In this document: positions 1 through 5,327 of the stretch, piece by piece
How positions within the stretch are numbered: the stretch's first letter is position 1
Layout: the number at the start of each line of letters is the position of its first letter
Source: Hyphomicrobiales bacterium
GTDB taxonomy: Bacteria; Pseudomonadota; Alphaproteobacteria; Rhizobiales; JAJFHB01
NCBI GenBank assembly: GCA_021775795.1
Contig: JAJFHB010000550.1
Location: 1 to 5,327, forward strand
Direction of reading: 5' to 3'
DNA length: 5,327 nucleotides
Position numbers and translations under genes: made by a program
Notes under the pieces: model-generated
Database searches by the model: none
The model's input: only the letters and a program-made list of their open reading frames with translations
Told to the model about the DNA's origin: nothing

Positions 1-631
1 CGTCGGCGTTATAGACGATGCAGTTTTGCAGGATTTCGACGAAAGACGTGCCTCTGTGGGCGTGCGCGCGTTGCAGGGTCGGGCCCATGTGCGCGGCTTT
101 GACATCATAGGACCGCGCCACGAACCGGGCACCAGCGCCGAGCGCAAATGTGAGGGCATGGACGGGACGATCCTGGGAGCCTGATGGCGACGAGGGTGTG
201 ACAGTGCCCAGACGTGATGTGGGAGACGCCTGCCCTTTGGTGAGGCCATAGATTTCGTTGTTGAACAAAAGATAGTTCAGATCAATGTCCCGGCGCAGCA
301 AATGCAACAGGTGATTGCCGCCAATCGACATGGAATCGCCATCGCCCGAGACGACCCAGATGTCGAGCTCCGGGTTGGCAAGCTTGGTTCCTGTTGCAAT
401 TGGAGCGGCACGACCGTGAATGGTATGGAAGCCGTAGGTTTCCATGTAGTAGGGAAACCGCGCAGCGCAGCCAATGCCAGAGATAAAGGCTGTGTTTTCC
501 GGATCGGCCCCGATATCTGAAAGCGCCTTGCGAACCGCCTTCAAAATTGCATAGTCACCGCAACCAGGGCACCAGCGCACCTCCTGATCTGTGGCATAAT
601 CGTCGGGCTTTAGCTGCGTCGGGACGTTCAC
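1..631 (-). CDS. korB: 2-oxoglutarate:ferredoxin oxidoreductase subunit beta (KorB), 3' part beyond the window
   Basis: This is the TPP-binding catalytic subunit that, with KorA, decarboxylates 2-oxoglutarate to succinyl-CoA and passes electrons to ferredoxin in the cytoplasm. Only the first 210 codons are present; family members usually have about 340-370 residues. The translation shows WCPGCGDYAIL at 20-30, GIGC at 52-55, the TPP/Mg motif GDGD at 96-99 with NN at 124-125 and EIYGLTKGQ following, and QNC at 202-204. Cys21, Cys24, Cys55 and Cys204 match the four cysteines that ligate the single [4Fe-4S] cluster in this family. GNH and TKGQASPTS resemble the aerobic/actinobacterial KorB type more than anaerobic pyruvate enzymes. 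The start is GTG at 631-629. A Shine-Dalgarno AGGT/GGAGG (plus-strand positions 639-644) lies 7 nt upstream, inside the end of korA, and one base separates the korA stop from this start. An ATG start is absent near the conserved N-terminus. A related 2-oxoacid specificity cannot be excluded without the C-terminus. Confidence 0.93.
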   Translation of the reverse strand, partial: MNVPTQLKPDDYATDQEVRWCPGCGDYAILKAVRKALSDIGADPENTAFISGIGCAARFPYYMETYGFHTIHGRAAPIATGTKLANPELDIWVVSGDGDSMSIGGNHLLHLLRRDIDLNYLLFNNEIYGLTKGQASPTSRLGTVTPSSPSGSQDRPVHALTFALGAGARFVARSYDVKAAHMGPTLQRAHAHRGTSFVEILQNCIVYNAD

Positions 632-632
632 G

Positions 633-2528
633 CTATTTACCTCCAAGACGGGCACGTACCGCGTCTTCAATTTCTACAACCTTGAACGGTTTGCCTGACG
701 TCTTCGGCAGGCTCTTCGCATCGACCACGTATTCGGCCCTTAATAATGTCACGAGTTGACCATTGTTCATCTCAGGCACCAGCACTTGCTCGAAGCCCTC
801 AAGCAACTGCCCGAGATTGCGCGGCAGCGGCCAAATGTTGTTGAGATGAATGTGACTGACGCTCAAGCCTTCGTCCCGCAGATTTGAGACTGCACGATTG
901 ATGGGGCCGAAAGTTGATCCCCAGCCAACAACCACCAAATCACCCTGCAGGTCACCGCGCGCTATCTCCTGCTCTGGAATGTCGTCGGCGATGGAGAGGA
1001 TTTTGCGCGCACGCAAATTGGTCATCTCCTGATGATTGTCCGGGTCGTAAGAGACAATGCCGGAACCATTGGCGCGCTCAAGCCCGCCAATTCTGTGCAT
1101 GCCACCTGGGGTGCCCGGAGCAACCCAGGGCCTTGCCAGTGTTTCGGGGTCACGCATGAACGGCTGATAGTTTTCCGGCACCTGATCCGTGTGCACTTCA
1201 AACGTCGGCATGGCCGCTATATCGGGAATGCTCCAGGGCTCGGATGAGTTTGAGATATAGCCGTCCGTGAGGAGCATAACCGGGGTCATGTATTTGGTCG
1301 CCAGCCGTACCGCCTCAATCGCCATGGTGAAACAATCACCCGGTGAGTGAGCCGCCAGAACCACAAGCGGGGTGTCCGCATTGCGGCCGAACACGGCTTG
1401 ATAGAGATCGGATTGTTCGGTCTTGGTCGGCAACCCCGTGGATGGTCCGCCTCGTTGGGCATTGACAATAATGAGTGGCAGTTCGACGGAGACGGCAAGA
1501 CCTATCCCTTCCGTCTTGAGGGCGATGCCCGGGCCGGAACTGCCTGTTACACCCAATACGCCGGCGTAGGATGCGCCGATCGCTGCGGTAACGGCCGCAA
1601 TCTCGTCTTCAGCCTGAAAGGTCTCCACATCAAATCCATCCGTCATGCTGGCGAAAATGTGCAGCATGTTGGAAGCGGGCGTGATCGGGTAGGAACAATA
1701 CATCATTGGCAAGTTTGCCAGATGCACACCTGTGGCAAGCCCCCAGCAAACACCCTCAGTGCCGGTGATATTGCGATACTCACCAGCTGGCAAGCTTGCG
1801 GCAGGCACCGTATAGGCGCCTATTTCCTGGGGCAGTTCGATGGTTTCCCCGAAGGCAAATCCCGCCTCGAGTGCTGCACCATTGATCCGCGCGATTTCCG
1901 GCAGTTTGGAAAACTTGCCGTCGAGCCAGGATTTCGTTGAGGCCGTTTCGCGATCAAACAACCAGAGCACCAGACCCAGCGCCCACATGTTCTTCGTACG
2001 CAGAATTTCCTTGTTGGTCGCCTCAATCTCTTCCATCGACTTGATGGTGGTTTGGGTGAGTTTTGAAATATCCAGGGCCAGGACGCGGTATTTGTCGAGG
2101 CTGTCGCCCTCAAGCGGGTTTTCCTCGTAACCTGCCTTTTTCAGGTTTCGTTCCTGAAAGGCTGACGAATCGATGATGAGCAAGCCATCGGTACGCAGAT
2201 CAACGAGGTTGGTGATAAGAGCTGCGGGGTTCATCGCCACCAGCACATCAAGTGCATCGCCGGCGGTGCGGATTTCCCGGGTGCCGAAGTTAATCTGGAA
2301 GGTGGATACCCCGAAGGTCGTGCCGATGGGCGCTCTGATTTCGGCTGGAAAATCCGGGAATGTGACGAGGTCATTGCCTGCAATCGCCGTGGCCAGAGTA
2401 AACTGGCTTCCGGTCAGCTGCATGCCATCGCCAGAATCCCCGGCAAATCTTACGACCGCGCTTTCACGAATTTCCCGTTCCACAGGCGACGACCGTGTAA
2501 GGGAAGAATCCTGGATTGGAATGTTCAT
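633..2528 (-). CDS. korA: 2-oxoglutarate:ferredoxin oxidoreductase subunit alpha (KorA, gamma-alpha fusion)
   Basis: Partner of KorB in the ferredoxin-dependent conversion of 2-oxoglutarate and CoA to succinyl-CoA and CO2. The 631 residues have the fused layout of the two-subunit enzymes. An N-terminal gamma domain (about 24-225) begins with the GDSGDGMQLTGSQ signature at 30-42. The alpha/pyrimidine-binding domain (about 255-450) carries CSYPITPAS at 278-286, the conserved glutamate region AEDEIAAV at 306-313, and RGGPSTGLPTKTEQSDL at 359-375. A transketolase-C-like domain (about 525-605) contains GWGSTFGP and VPEMNNGQL. Length fits this class (mycobacterial KorA is about 650 residues). No frameshift or missing signature was seen. 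ATG at 2528 is followed at once by a non-conserved leader of about 20 residues; only a weak AGG lies upstream, so initiation may be modest. No ferredoxin-like korC/korD subunit lies in the window, as expected for this type. A 2-oxoacid such as pyruvate or a branched-chain acid is the alternative substrate. Confidence 0.95.
   Translation of the reverse strand: MNIPIQDSSLTRSSPVEREIRESAVVRFAGDSGDGMQLTGSQFTLATAIAGNDLVTFPDFPAEIRAPIGTTFGVSTFQINFGTREIRTAGDALDVLVAMNPAALITNLVDLRTDGLLIIDSSAFQERNLKKAGYEENPLEGDSLDKYRVLALDISKLTQTTIKSMEEIEATNKEILRTKNMWALGLVLWLFDRETASTKSWLDGKFSKLPEIARINGAALEAGFAFGETIELPQEIGAYTVPAASLPAGEYRNITGTEGVCWGLATGVHLANLPMMYCSYPITPASNMLHIFASMTDGFDVETFQAEDEIAAVTAAIGASYAGVLGVTGSSGPGIALKTEGIGLAVSVELPLIIVNAQRGGPSTGLPTKTEQSDLYQAVFGRNADTPLVVLAAHSPGDCFTMAIEAVRLATKYMTPVMLLTDGYISNSSEPWSIPDIAAMPTFEVHTDQVPENYQPFMRDPETLARPWVAPGTPGGMHRIGGLERANGSGIVSYDPDNHQEMTNLRARKILSIADDIPEQEIARGDLQGDLVVVGWGSTFGPINRAVSNLRDEGLSVSHIHLNNIWPLPRNLGQLLEGFEQVLVPEMNNGQLVTLLRAEYVVDAKSLPKTSGKPFKVVEIEDAVRARLGGK
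639..644 (-). promoter_or_regulatory. Shine-Dalgarno sequence of korB inside korA
   Basis: Read on the minus strand this is GGAGGT, 7 nt before the GTG at 631. It forms part of the last codons of korA (Leu-Gly-Gly-Lys). The strong site and the one-base intergenic gap settle the GTG as the korB start and suggest coupled translation of the two subunits. Confidence 0.8.
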
Positions 2529-2712
2529 ATACCTGAAGTGTCCGAACCTGAGAGTGCCGCTGAGTGAACAGCAGCGATAATTTACTTTATATGTAAACTA
2601 TCCACACATAAAGCAATTCGCAATAGCCGAAAGCACAAGGCTGATAGGCTCTATCCGCTATTAGCAGACTGCCAAAGCAGCTCAGATACAGCCTATGCGA
2701 CCCGGCAAACTC
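2529..2712 (-). promoter_or_regulatory. Putative structured 5' leader of korAB
   Basis: If transcription starts near 2712, as the promoter at 2719-2746 predicts, the korA mRNA has a leader of about 184 nt without a gene. It contains a long-range inverted repeat: 2644-2655 pairs with 2685-2696 through 11 base pairs with one mismatch. A small hairpin lies inside it (CTGC 2669-2672 with GCAG 2677-2680). One arm can instead form a local hairpin, GATAG 2643-2647 with CTATC 2651-2655, so two folds exclude each other. A further dyad, TTTAC-N7-GTAAA, lies at 2581-2597 in an AT-rich stretch. No known riboswitch consensus was recognised. Whether this region acts as RNA, as DNA operators or not at all is unknown. 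Confidence 0.3.
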
Positions 2713-2718
2713 GCTCGC

Positions 2719-2746
2719 AATATAAGGTCGAAGCGATGGATGTCAA
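2719..2746 (-). promoter_or_regulatory. Probable sigma70-type promoter of korAB
   Basis: On the minus strand the -35 is TTGACA (2746-2741, a consensus match) and the -10 is TATATT (2724-2719, five of six to consensus), with a 16-nt spacer. Transcription would start near 2712. It lies about 29 nt downstream of the oxidase stop codon, so korAB can be transcribed independently of the oxidase. No terminator with a T-tract was found between the two genes, so read-through from the oxidase is also possible. Confidence 0.55.
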
Positions 2747-2753
2747 CGCGACC

Positions 2754-2768
2754 TGCTGCAGTGCAGCA
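2754..2768. repeat. 15-bp perfect palindrome upstream of the korAB promoter
   Basis: TGCTGCA-G-TGCAGCA is a perfect dyad around 2761. It is 7 nt beyond the oxidase stop codon and centred about 49 bp upstream of the predicted korAB transcription start, just upstream of the -35. The position suits an activator site. As RNA it would make only a 5-bp stem with a 5-nt loop and no following U-tract, so it is a poor terminator. No regulator can be named. Confidence 0.4.
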
Positions 2769-2774
2769 TTGATG

Positions 2775-4082
2775 TCAGTGCCGGTTGTCGCGCCAGCGGT
2801 AGTAACGCACTGCAGCGCCCAGAAACCACGGATTGCCGGTGTAAAACGGGCGCGTTTGAAAGCTCATCCCGTCAAATGCCGTTTGACCTTCGTCCTGGCC
2901 AAGGACTTTCTGGCCTGTTCGCATGCCAAGATAACTCGCCATGGCGACGCCGGTGCCGCAATAACCCATGGCAAAATGGGCTCCGTCATGCACACCAACA
3001 TGAGGCAGATTGTCGAATGTATATGCGACAAAGCCGACCCAGGAATGGGAAATGCGCGTCTCGGCCAATTCCGGGAATAGTTTGACCAGATCTGCATGCA
3101 GAAGCGGTGCGCTGCGCCTCGGGTCTGTTTCAGAGTGTGAAACGCGGCCGCCGAACAATATGCGCTTTCGGTCTGGCGAGGCCCGGTAGTAATAGACAAC
3201 TTTGCGGGTGTCCGAAATCATGCGGTCCTGTGGCATCAACCTGTTCATCAGGTCAGGGCTCAGTTCCTCGGTTGCGATGATGTAACTGCCGATGGGAATG
3301 ACACGACGCCTCTGCCACGGTGTAAGCGGACTTGTGTATCCGTTTGTGGCGATTATCACGTCGTCTGCTTCCACCATGCCCCGTTCGGTCTCAACACGAA
3401 AGCCGCCACTTGTGCGGGTAATGTTGTTCACACGGCAGTGCGACACAACATCGACACCTGCACTCTGGGCGCGTTCGAGCAAACCGCGATGGTATTTGGC
3501 GGGATCAAGAGAGGCGTGTTTTGGAATTACCAATCCGCCGTAATAGGCATCCGTGCCCAGTTCTTCGCGCAGGCGCTCACGCGGCACGACATAAACGTCA
3601 CTGCTCTTGCCGGGCGACGCAGAAGACAGCTGCTTTTGCTGCTCCTCAAAATGTCTTTGCGAATGGGCCGCGTGAAAACGACCGCATACATTGTAGGCGC
3701 AGTCGATTTTTTCCTCGGCAACAAATTCGCCGATCCACTGCAATGCCTGGGCGCCTTCACGCTCAATGGCTGCGGCCCGTGCAGCGCCGTATTTTTTCGT
3801 CAGTTCGTCGCTGTAGGGTTTGATGCCTTCCGCCACTTGCCCGCCATTGCGTGTGCTGCAGCCATAGCCTGCATCCTCGGCATCCACGACAACGGTCTGT
3901 CGTCCACCTCGCGCAGCGGTCAGCGCCGCGCACAGTCCTGTGTAACCAGACCCGACAACAAGCAGGTCAGCTTTTGAAGGTAACTCACCGCCCTTCAGGT
4001 CAGGTCGGGGAACAGCATCCCACCAATAGGATTCTTCTTTGAAATCATCGGCAAAAAGTTTTGAGCTGGAAATGACAGGCAC
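2775..4082 (-). CDS. FAD-dependent oxidoreductase, DAO family, gamma-glutamylputrescine oxidase (PuuB)-like
   Basis: A flavoprotein of about 435 residues expected to oxidise an amine or amino acid in the cytoplasm, using FAD and probably O2. Counting from the GTG at 4082, the Rossmann motif VVGSGYTGL lies at 42-50 and ends in VVVDAE (about 64-69), whose acidic residue suits the FAD ribose. The PuuB/OrdL-type STRNGGQ is at 76-82, a second FAD segment IIATNGYT at 243-250, and the C-terminal GYCGTGVAMA at 373-382. ADDFKEESYWWDAVP near the N-terminus is typical of proteobacterial relatives. There is no signal peptide and no obvious covalent-flavin motif. The start is uncertain. The open frame extends to a TTG at 4142, but the additional 20 residues look non-conserved and a TTGACT -35-like element overlaps that region. 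The GTG at 4082 is preferred. An ATT at 4073, 8 nt after GGAG, is an outside possibility. The substrate is unknown: gamma-glutamylputrescine, sarcosine-like or other amines are candidates, and no puuA/puuC/puuD neighbours are present. Confidence 0.85.
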   Translation of the reverse strand: MPVISSSKLFADDFKEESYWWDAVPRPDLKGGELPSKADLLVVGSGYTGLCAALTAARGGRQTVVVDAEDAGYGCSTRNGGQVAEGIKPYSDELTKKYGAARAAAIEREGAQALQWIGEFVAEEKIDCAYNVCGRFHAAHSQRHFEEQQKQLSSASPGKSSDVYVVPRERLREELGTDAYYGGLVIPKHASLDPAKYHRGLLERAQSAGVDVVSHCRVNNITRTSGGFRVETERGMVEADDVIIATNGYTSPLTPWQRRRVIPIGSYIIATEELSPDLMNRLMPQDRMISDTRKVVYYYRASPDRKRILFGGRVSHSETDPRRSAPLLHADLVKLFPELAETRISHSWVGFVAYTFDNLPHVGVHDGAHFAMGYCGTGVAMASYLGMRTGQKVLGQDEGQTAFDGMSFQTRPFYTGNPWFLGAAVRYYRWRDNRH

Positions 4083-4140
4083 TCCGAATTCTCGTGTTGA
4101 AGGCGTCTGCCTGGCGAATGCATCGCCAGAGCGGCTCAAC

Positions 4141-4168
4141 AAAATCGCAAATTCTGCCGTCCAGTCAA
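4141..4168 (-). promoter_or_regulatory. Possible promoter of the FAD oxidoreductase gene
   Basis: Minus-strand TTGACT (4168-4163) is a good -35. The -10 at the expected distance is only GATTTT (4146-4141, 16-nt spacer), which is poor. If real, transcription begins near 4133, downstream of the TTG at 4142, which would rule that codon out and favour the GTG at 4082. Upstream, CAAAG-ATG-CTTTG (4179-4191) is a small dyad that could bind a regulator. Confidence 0.3.
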
Positions 4169-4236
4169 CAACTGTTCACAAAGATGCTTTGAGACATAAT
4201 GATCAGATCACGGAGTTTTGAGGCTGCTTTGTCTTT

Positions 4237-4266
4237 TTGTCGCCGCCACAGTAAATACATTACGAT
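4237..4266 (+). promoter_or_regulatory. Possible promoter of the His-rich protein gene
   Basis: TTGTCG (4237-4242) and TACGAT (4261-4266) are separated by 18 nt, giving a start near 4273 and a leader of about 48 nt before the ATG at 4321. Both hexamers match consensus only partly. The region between the divergent genes (4143-4320) otherwise holds a tandem GATCA pair (4201-4210) and no small gene that I can support. Confidence 0.35.
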
Positions 4267-4280
4267 AGGAAACGCGGTTG

Positions 4281-4312
4281 TGAGGAATACGCAGAGATGC
4301 TCCTCAGCAGGA
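4281..4312 (+). promoter_or_regulatory. Ribosome binding site with alternative hairpins
   Basis: AGGA at 4309-4312 is the Shine-Dalgarno sequence, 8 nt before the ATG at 4321. Just upstream, TGAGGA (4281-4286) is complementary to TCCTCA (4301-4306). The same TCCT (4301-4304) can instead pair with the AGGA of the ribosome site across a 4-nt loop. The two pairings exclude each other, which would allow translational control, though the sequestering stem is only 4 bp. Confidence 0.4.
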
Positions 4313-4320
4313 ATTAAAGC

Positions 4321-5040
4321 ATGAAGATCAAAGTGAACTTTTCAGAACTGCCGCGCGAGCGTCTGGAGGAAATGGATTTTGCCGGAACGCAAATCCGAGA
4401 GTGCTATCGTGTGCTGAAGAAAGCAAAGGCAAATGTTGTCGGACAGTGTCTGGCGCATCAGGGCAAGTTCATTGAACTGAGCCACTATCCCAAAGGTGAC
4501 GTCTACGATCGCGAAACACACAGCCAATATTATTATCACGCCCACCGGAAGGACAGCGGCGAGCACGGGCACTTCCACACGTTTCTGCGCCACAAAGGCA
4601 TGCCGGAAGGGATGGAACCGGTGCCCTATGACGGCAAGCGGCCGGATGGCACTGACGCCCTGTCGCACATTATTGCCGTATCCATGAACGGTCCGGGTTA
4701 TCCGATCGGTCTCTTCACCACAAACCGTTGGGTCACGGACGAAACTTTCTATTCGGCTGAAGACGTTATTTCGATGCTGGATCTGTTCAGGATGGACCAC
4801 ACGTATCCCTGTCTTGCGACCAACAACTGGATCACTTCGATGGTGCAGTTGTTCAGGCCACAGATTGTCGCCCTGCTCGAAGAACGCGACCGCGACATTG
4901 AGCGCTGGCGCAAGAAAAAGCCGGACGAGGACATCTTTGAGGACCGCGAGATTGAGATAACGTCCTACCTGACCATCGACGTGGACAAGCAGATTGCAGC
5001 GGTAAAGTCAGCCTTGCAACGCTCAGCAAGAGTGGCCTAG
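4321..5040 (+). CDS. Conserved-looking His-rich protein of unknown function (possibly DUF6969 type)
   Basis: A 239-residue soluble protein with no signal peptide or membrane segment. I cannot assign a function. From memory its pattern resembles a proteobacterial family catalogued as DUF6969, but this is unverified. The most striking part is residues 71-91, YYHAH followed by EHGHFHTFLRH: His73, His75, His82, His84, His86 and His91 in two HxH-type clusters, with Glu81 nearby. Such spacing suits metal binding, which is inference. Other motifs are GQCLAHQGKFIE (41-52), DALSHIIAVSMN (112-123), LFTTNRWVTDETFYSAEDV (131-149), NNWITSMVQLFRPQI (168-182), a charged helical segment at 183-204, and ITSYLTIDVDKQIAAV (213-228). 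The ATG at 4321 has AGGA 8 nt upstream and is the first codon that makes sense. The gene diverges from the FAD oxidoreductase and precedes a secreted-protein gene with its own probable promoter. Codon usage is like that of its neighbours, with no sign of recent transfer. Confidence 0.85.
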   Translation: MKIKVNFSELPRERLEEMDFAGTQIRECYRVLKKAKANVVGQCLAHQGKFIELSHYPKGDVYDRETHSQYYYHAHRKDSGEHGHFHTFLRHKGMPEGMEPVPYDGKRPDGTDALSHIIAVSMNGPGYPIGLFTTNRWVTDETFYSAEDVISMLDLFRMDHTYPCLATNNWITSMVQLFRPQIVALLEERDRDIERWRKKKPDEDIFEDREIEITSYLTIDVDKQIAAVKSALQRSARVA

Positions 5041-5047
5041 GGCCCTC

Positions 5048-5073
5048 GGGTCGACGGGGAAACGACCTTTTTT
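5048..5073 (+). terminator. Probable rho-independent terminator after the His-rich gene
   Basis: GGTCG (5049-5053) pairs with CGACC (5063-5067) around a 9-nt loop, with a possible G-T closing pair, followed directly by six T (5068-5073). It begins 8 nt after the stop codon at 5040. The 5-6 bp stem is short, but the T-tract and placement are right. It would separate the His-rich gene from the downstream secreted-protein gene. Confidence 0.55.
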
Positions 5074-5090
5074 AGAAGTTTAGGGGCAAT

Positions 5091-5096
5091 TAAAAT
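5091..5096 (+). promoter_or_regulatory. -10 element of the secreted-protein gene
   Basis: TAAAAT matches the sigma70 -10 at five of six positions. No convincing -35 lies upstream: the hexamer at 17-nt spacing is the T-run of the preceding terminator. An activator or another sigma factor may compensate. Transcription would start near 5102-5104, inside the inverted repeat at 5098-5118. Confidence 0.4.
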
Positions 5097-5097
5097 C

Positions 5098-5118
5098 TGT
5101 TCTCACGGGGAGAGAACA
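5098..5118. repeat. Perfect 7-bp inverted repeat, candidate operator or leader hairpin
   Basis: TGTTCTC (5098-5104) and GAGAACA (5112-5118) flank a 7-nt spacer. The dyad begins 1 nt after a good -10 element and covers the likely transcription start, a common position for a repressor site. In RNA it would form a 7-bp hairpin, followed after 7 nt by six T (5126-5131), so a weak attenuator is the alternative. The regulator is unknown. Confidence 0.5.
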
Positions 5119-5155
5119 TCCGAACTTTTTTCAGTCAAAAAACACGGAGAATACA

Positions 5156-5327
5156 ATGCTCTTGAGAAAAACTTTAGCCGTTGCCGCAGGCACTACCGCT
5201 CTTGCGGGCCTTGCTCTGGCCAGCGCGAGCCAGGCAGCCGAAGAGGCAACTGTCATTGAGCTTACGCAGGTTGCCTGCCAGTTTCTTGAATCCGAGAACG
5301 GTGTCGATCACAATTACACAACGACGC
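5156..5327 (+). CDS. Exported protein with Sec signal peptide, N-terminal part only (possibly cupredoxin-like)
   Basis: ATG at 5156 follows GGAGA (5146-5150) by 5 nt, a good ribosome site. Only 57 codons fit in the window and the frame is open to the edge. Residues 1-27 are a typical Sec signal peptide: Arg4 and Lys5, a hydrophobic Ala/Leu/Gly core, and a Ser-Gln-Ala cleavage site after residue 27. No lipobox cysteine is present, so a soluble periplasmic protein is expected. The mature start contains VIELTQVACQFLESENGVDHNYTT, which is interrupted only by the window edge. From memory, this ELTQ...CQF pattern occurs in small periplasmic proteins with a cupredoxin-like fold; that is weak evidence because the diagnostic C-terminal ligands are not in the window. 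Its position after the His-rich gene, with a separate terminator and promoter, suggests a neighbour with its own control rather than a strict operon. Confidence 0.75.
   Translation, partial: MLLRKTLAVAAGTTALAGLALASASQAAEEATVIELTQVACQFLESENGVDHNYTTT

Noticed and set aside
1347..1940. 197-codon open frame on the plus strand
   Set aside because: It lies wholly inside korA on the opposite strand, and its translation has no recognisable domain, while the korA frame has full family signatures.
2586..2616. Second korA promoter (TTGCTT and TATAAA on the minus strand)
   Set aside because: The spacing is 19 nt and the -35 is weak. AT-rich sequence makes such matches likely by chance, and the TTGACA/TATATT pair further upstream is much better.
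2529..2774. Known riboswitch (TPP or glycine type) upstream of korA
   Set aside because: TPP was considered because Kor uses TPP, but the conserved core segments of either class could not be found.
2736..3080. 114-codon plus-strand frame beginning in the oxidase-korA gap
   Set aside because: It mostly overlaps the 3' end of the oxidase antisense, and the ATG at 2736 has no clear ribosome site.
3438..3977. 179-codon open frame on the plus strand
   Set aside because: It is antisense to the FAD oxidoreductase, which carries clear FAD motifs across the same region. No coherent protein features were seen.
4201..4210. Tandem GATCA-GATCA repeat
   Set aside because: Two copies of a 5-mer are too short to call a repeat or binding array.
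4342..4800. 152-codon open frame on the minus strand
   Set aside because: It is opposite the His-rich gene. The composition looks like the mirror of a real coding frame and no ribosome site supports it.
1..5327. CRISPR array, mobile element, phage or defence genes
   Set aside because: No spaced direct repeats, transposase, integrase, terminal inverted repeats or defence-type domains are visible, and composition is even across the window.

Overview
The window reads as ordinary chromosomal DNA of an alphaproteobacterium. This is inferred from moderately GC-rich coding DNA, the codon usage, and the style of the FAD-dependent oxidase and the His-rich protein. No phylogenetic test was possible. 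There are five protein-coding genes, two of them cut by the window edges. No rRNA, tRNA, CRISPR array, insertion sequence or integrase is visible.

Left half, minus strand: korA (633-2528) and the start of korB (1-631, running off the left edge) encode the two subunits of a 2-oxoglutarate:ferredoxin oxidoreductase. It is the two-subunit type with a fused gamma-alpha KorA, as known from mycobacteria and Hydrogenobacter. korB has a GTG start one base after the korA stop, with its Shine-Dalgarno sequence inside the korA 3' end, so the two are a tight operon. Upstream of korA a good sigma70-type promoter (-35 TTGACA at 2741-2746, -10 TATATT at 2719-2724) implies a leader of roughly 180 nt. That leader contains inverted repeats that could form alternative folds, and a 15-bp palindrome sits just upstream of the promoter.

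Centre, minus strand: a FAD-dependent amine or amino-acid oxidoreductase of the DAO/PuuB type (2775-4082 with the preferred GTG start; the open frame reaches a TTG at 4142). Its start codon is uncertain because there is no ATG near the conserved N-terminus.

Right part, plus strand, divergent from the oxidase: a 239-residue cytoplasmic protein with a dense histidine cluster and no function I can assign (4321-5040), followed by a probable rho-independent terminator. Next is the beginning of an exported protein with a clear signal peptide (5156 to the right edge). Between them lie a TAAAAT -10 element and a perfect 7-bp inverted repeat over the likely transcription start, so the exported protein probably has its own controlled promoter.

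The left block belongs to central carbon metabolism: ferredoxin-linked oxidation of 2-oxoglutarate, next to an amine/amino-acid oxidase whose pathway could plausibly feed it. The least explained part is the right block: a His-rich protein of unknown function beside a secreted protein, with regulatory-looking dyads upstream of both.
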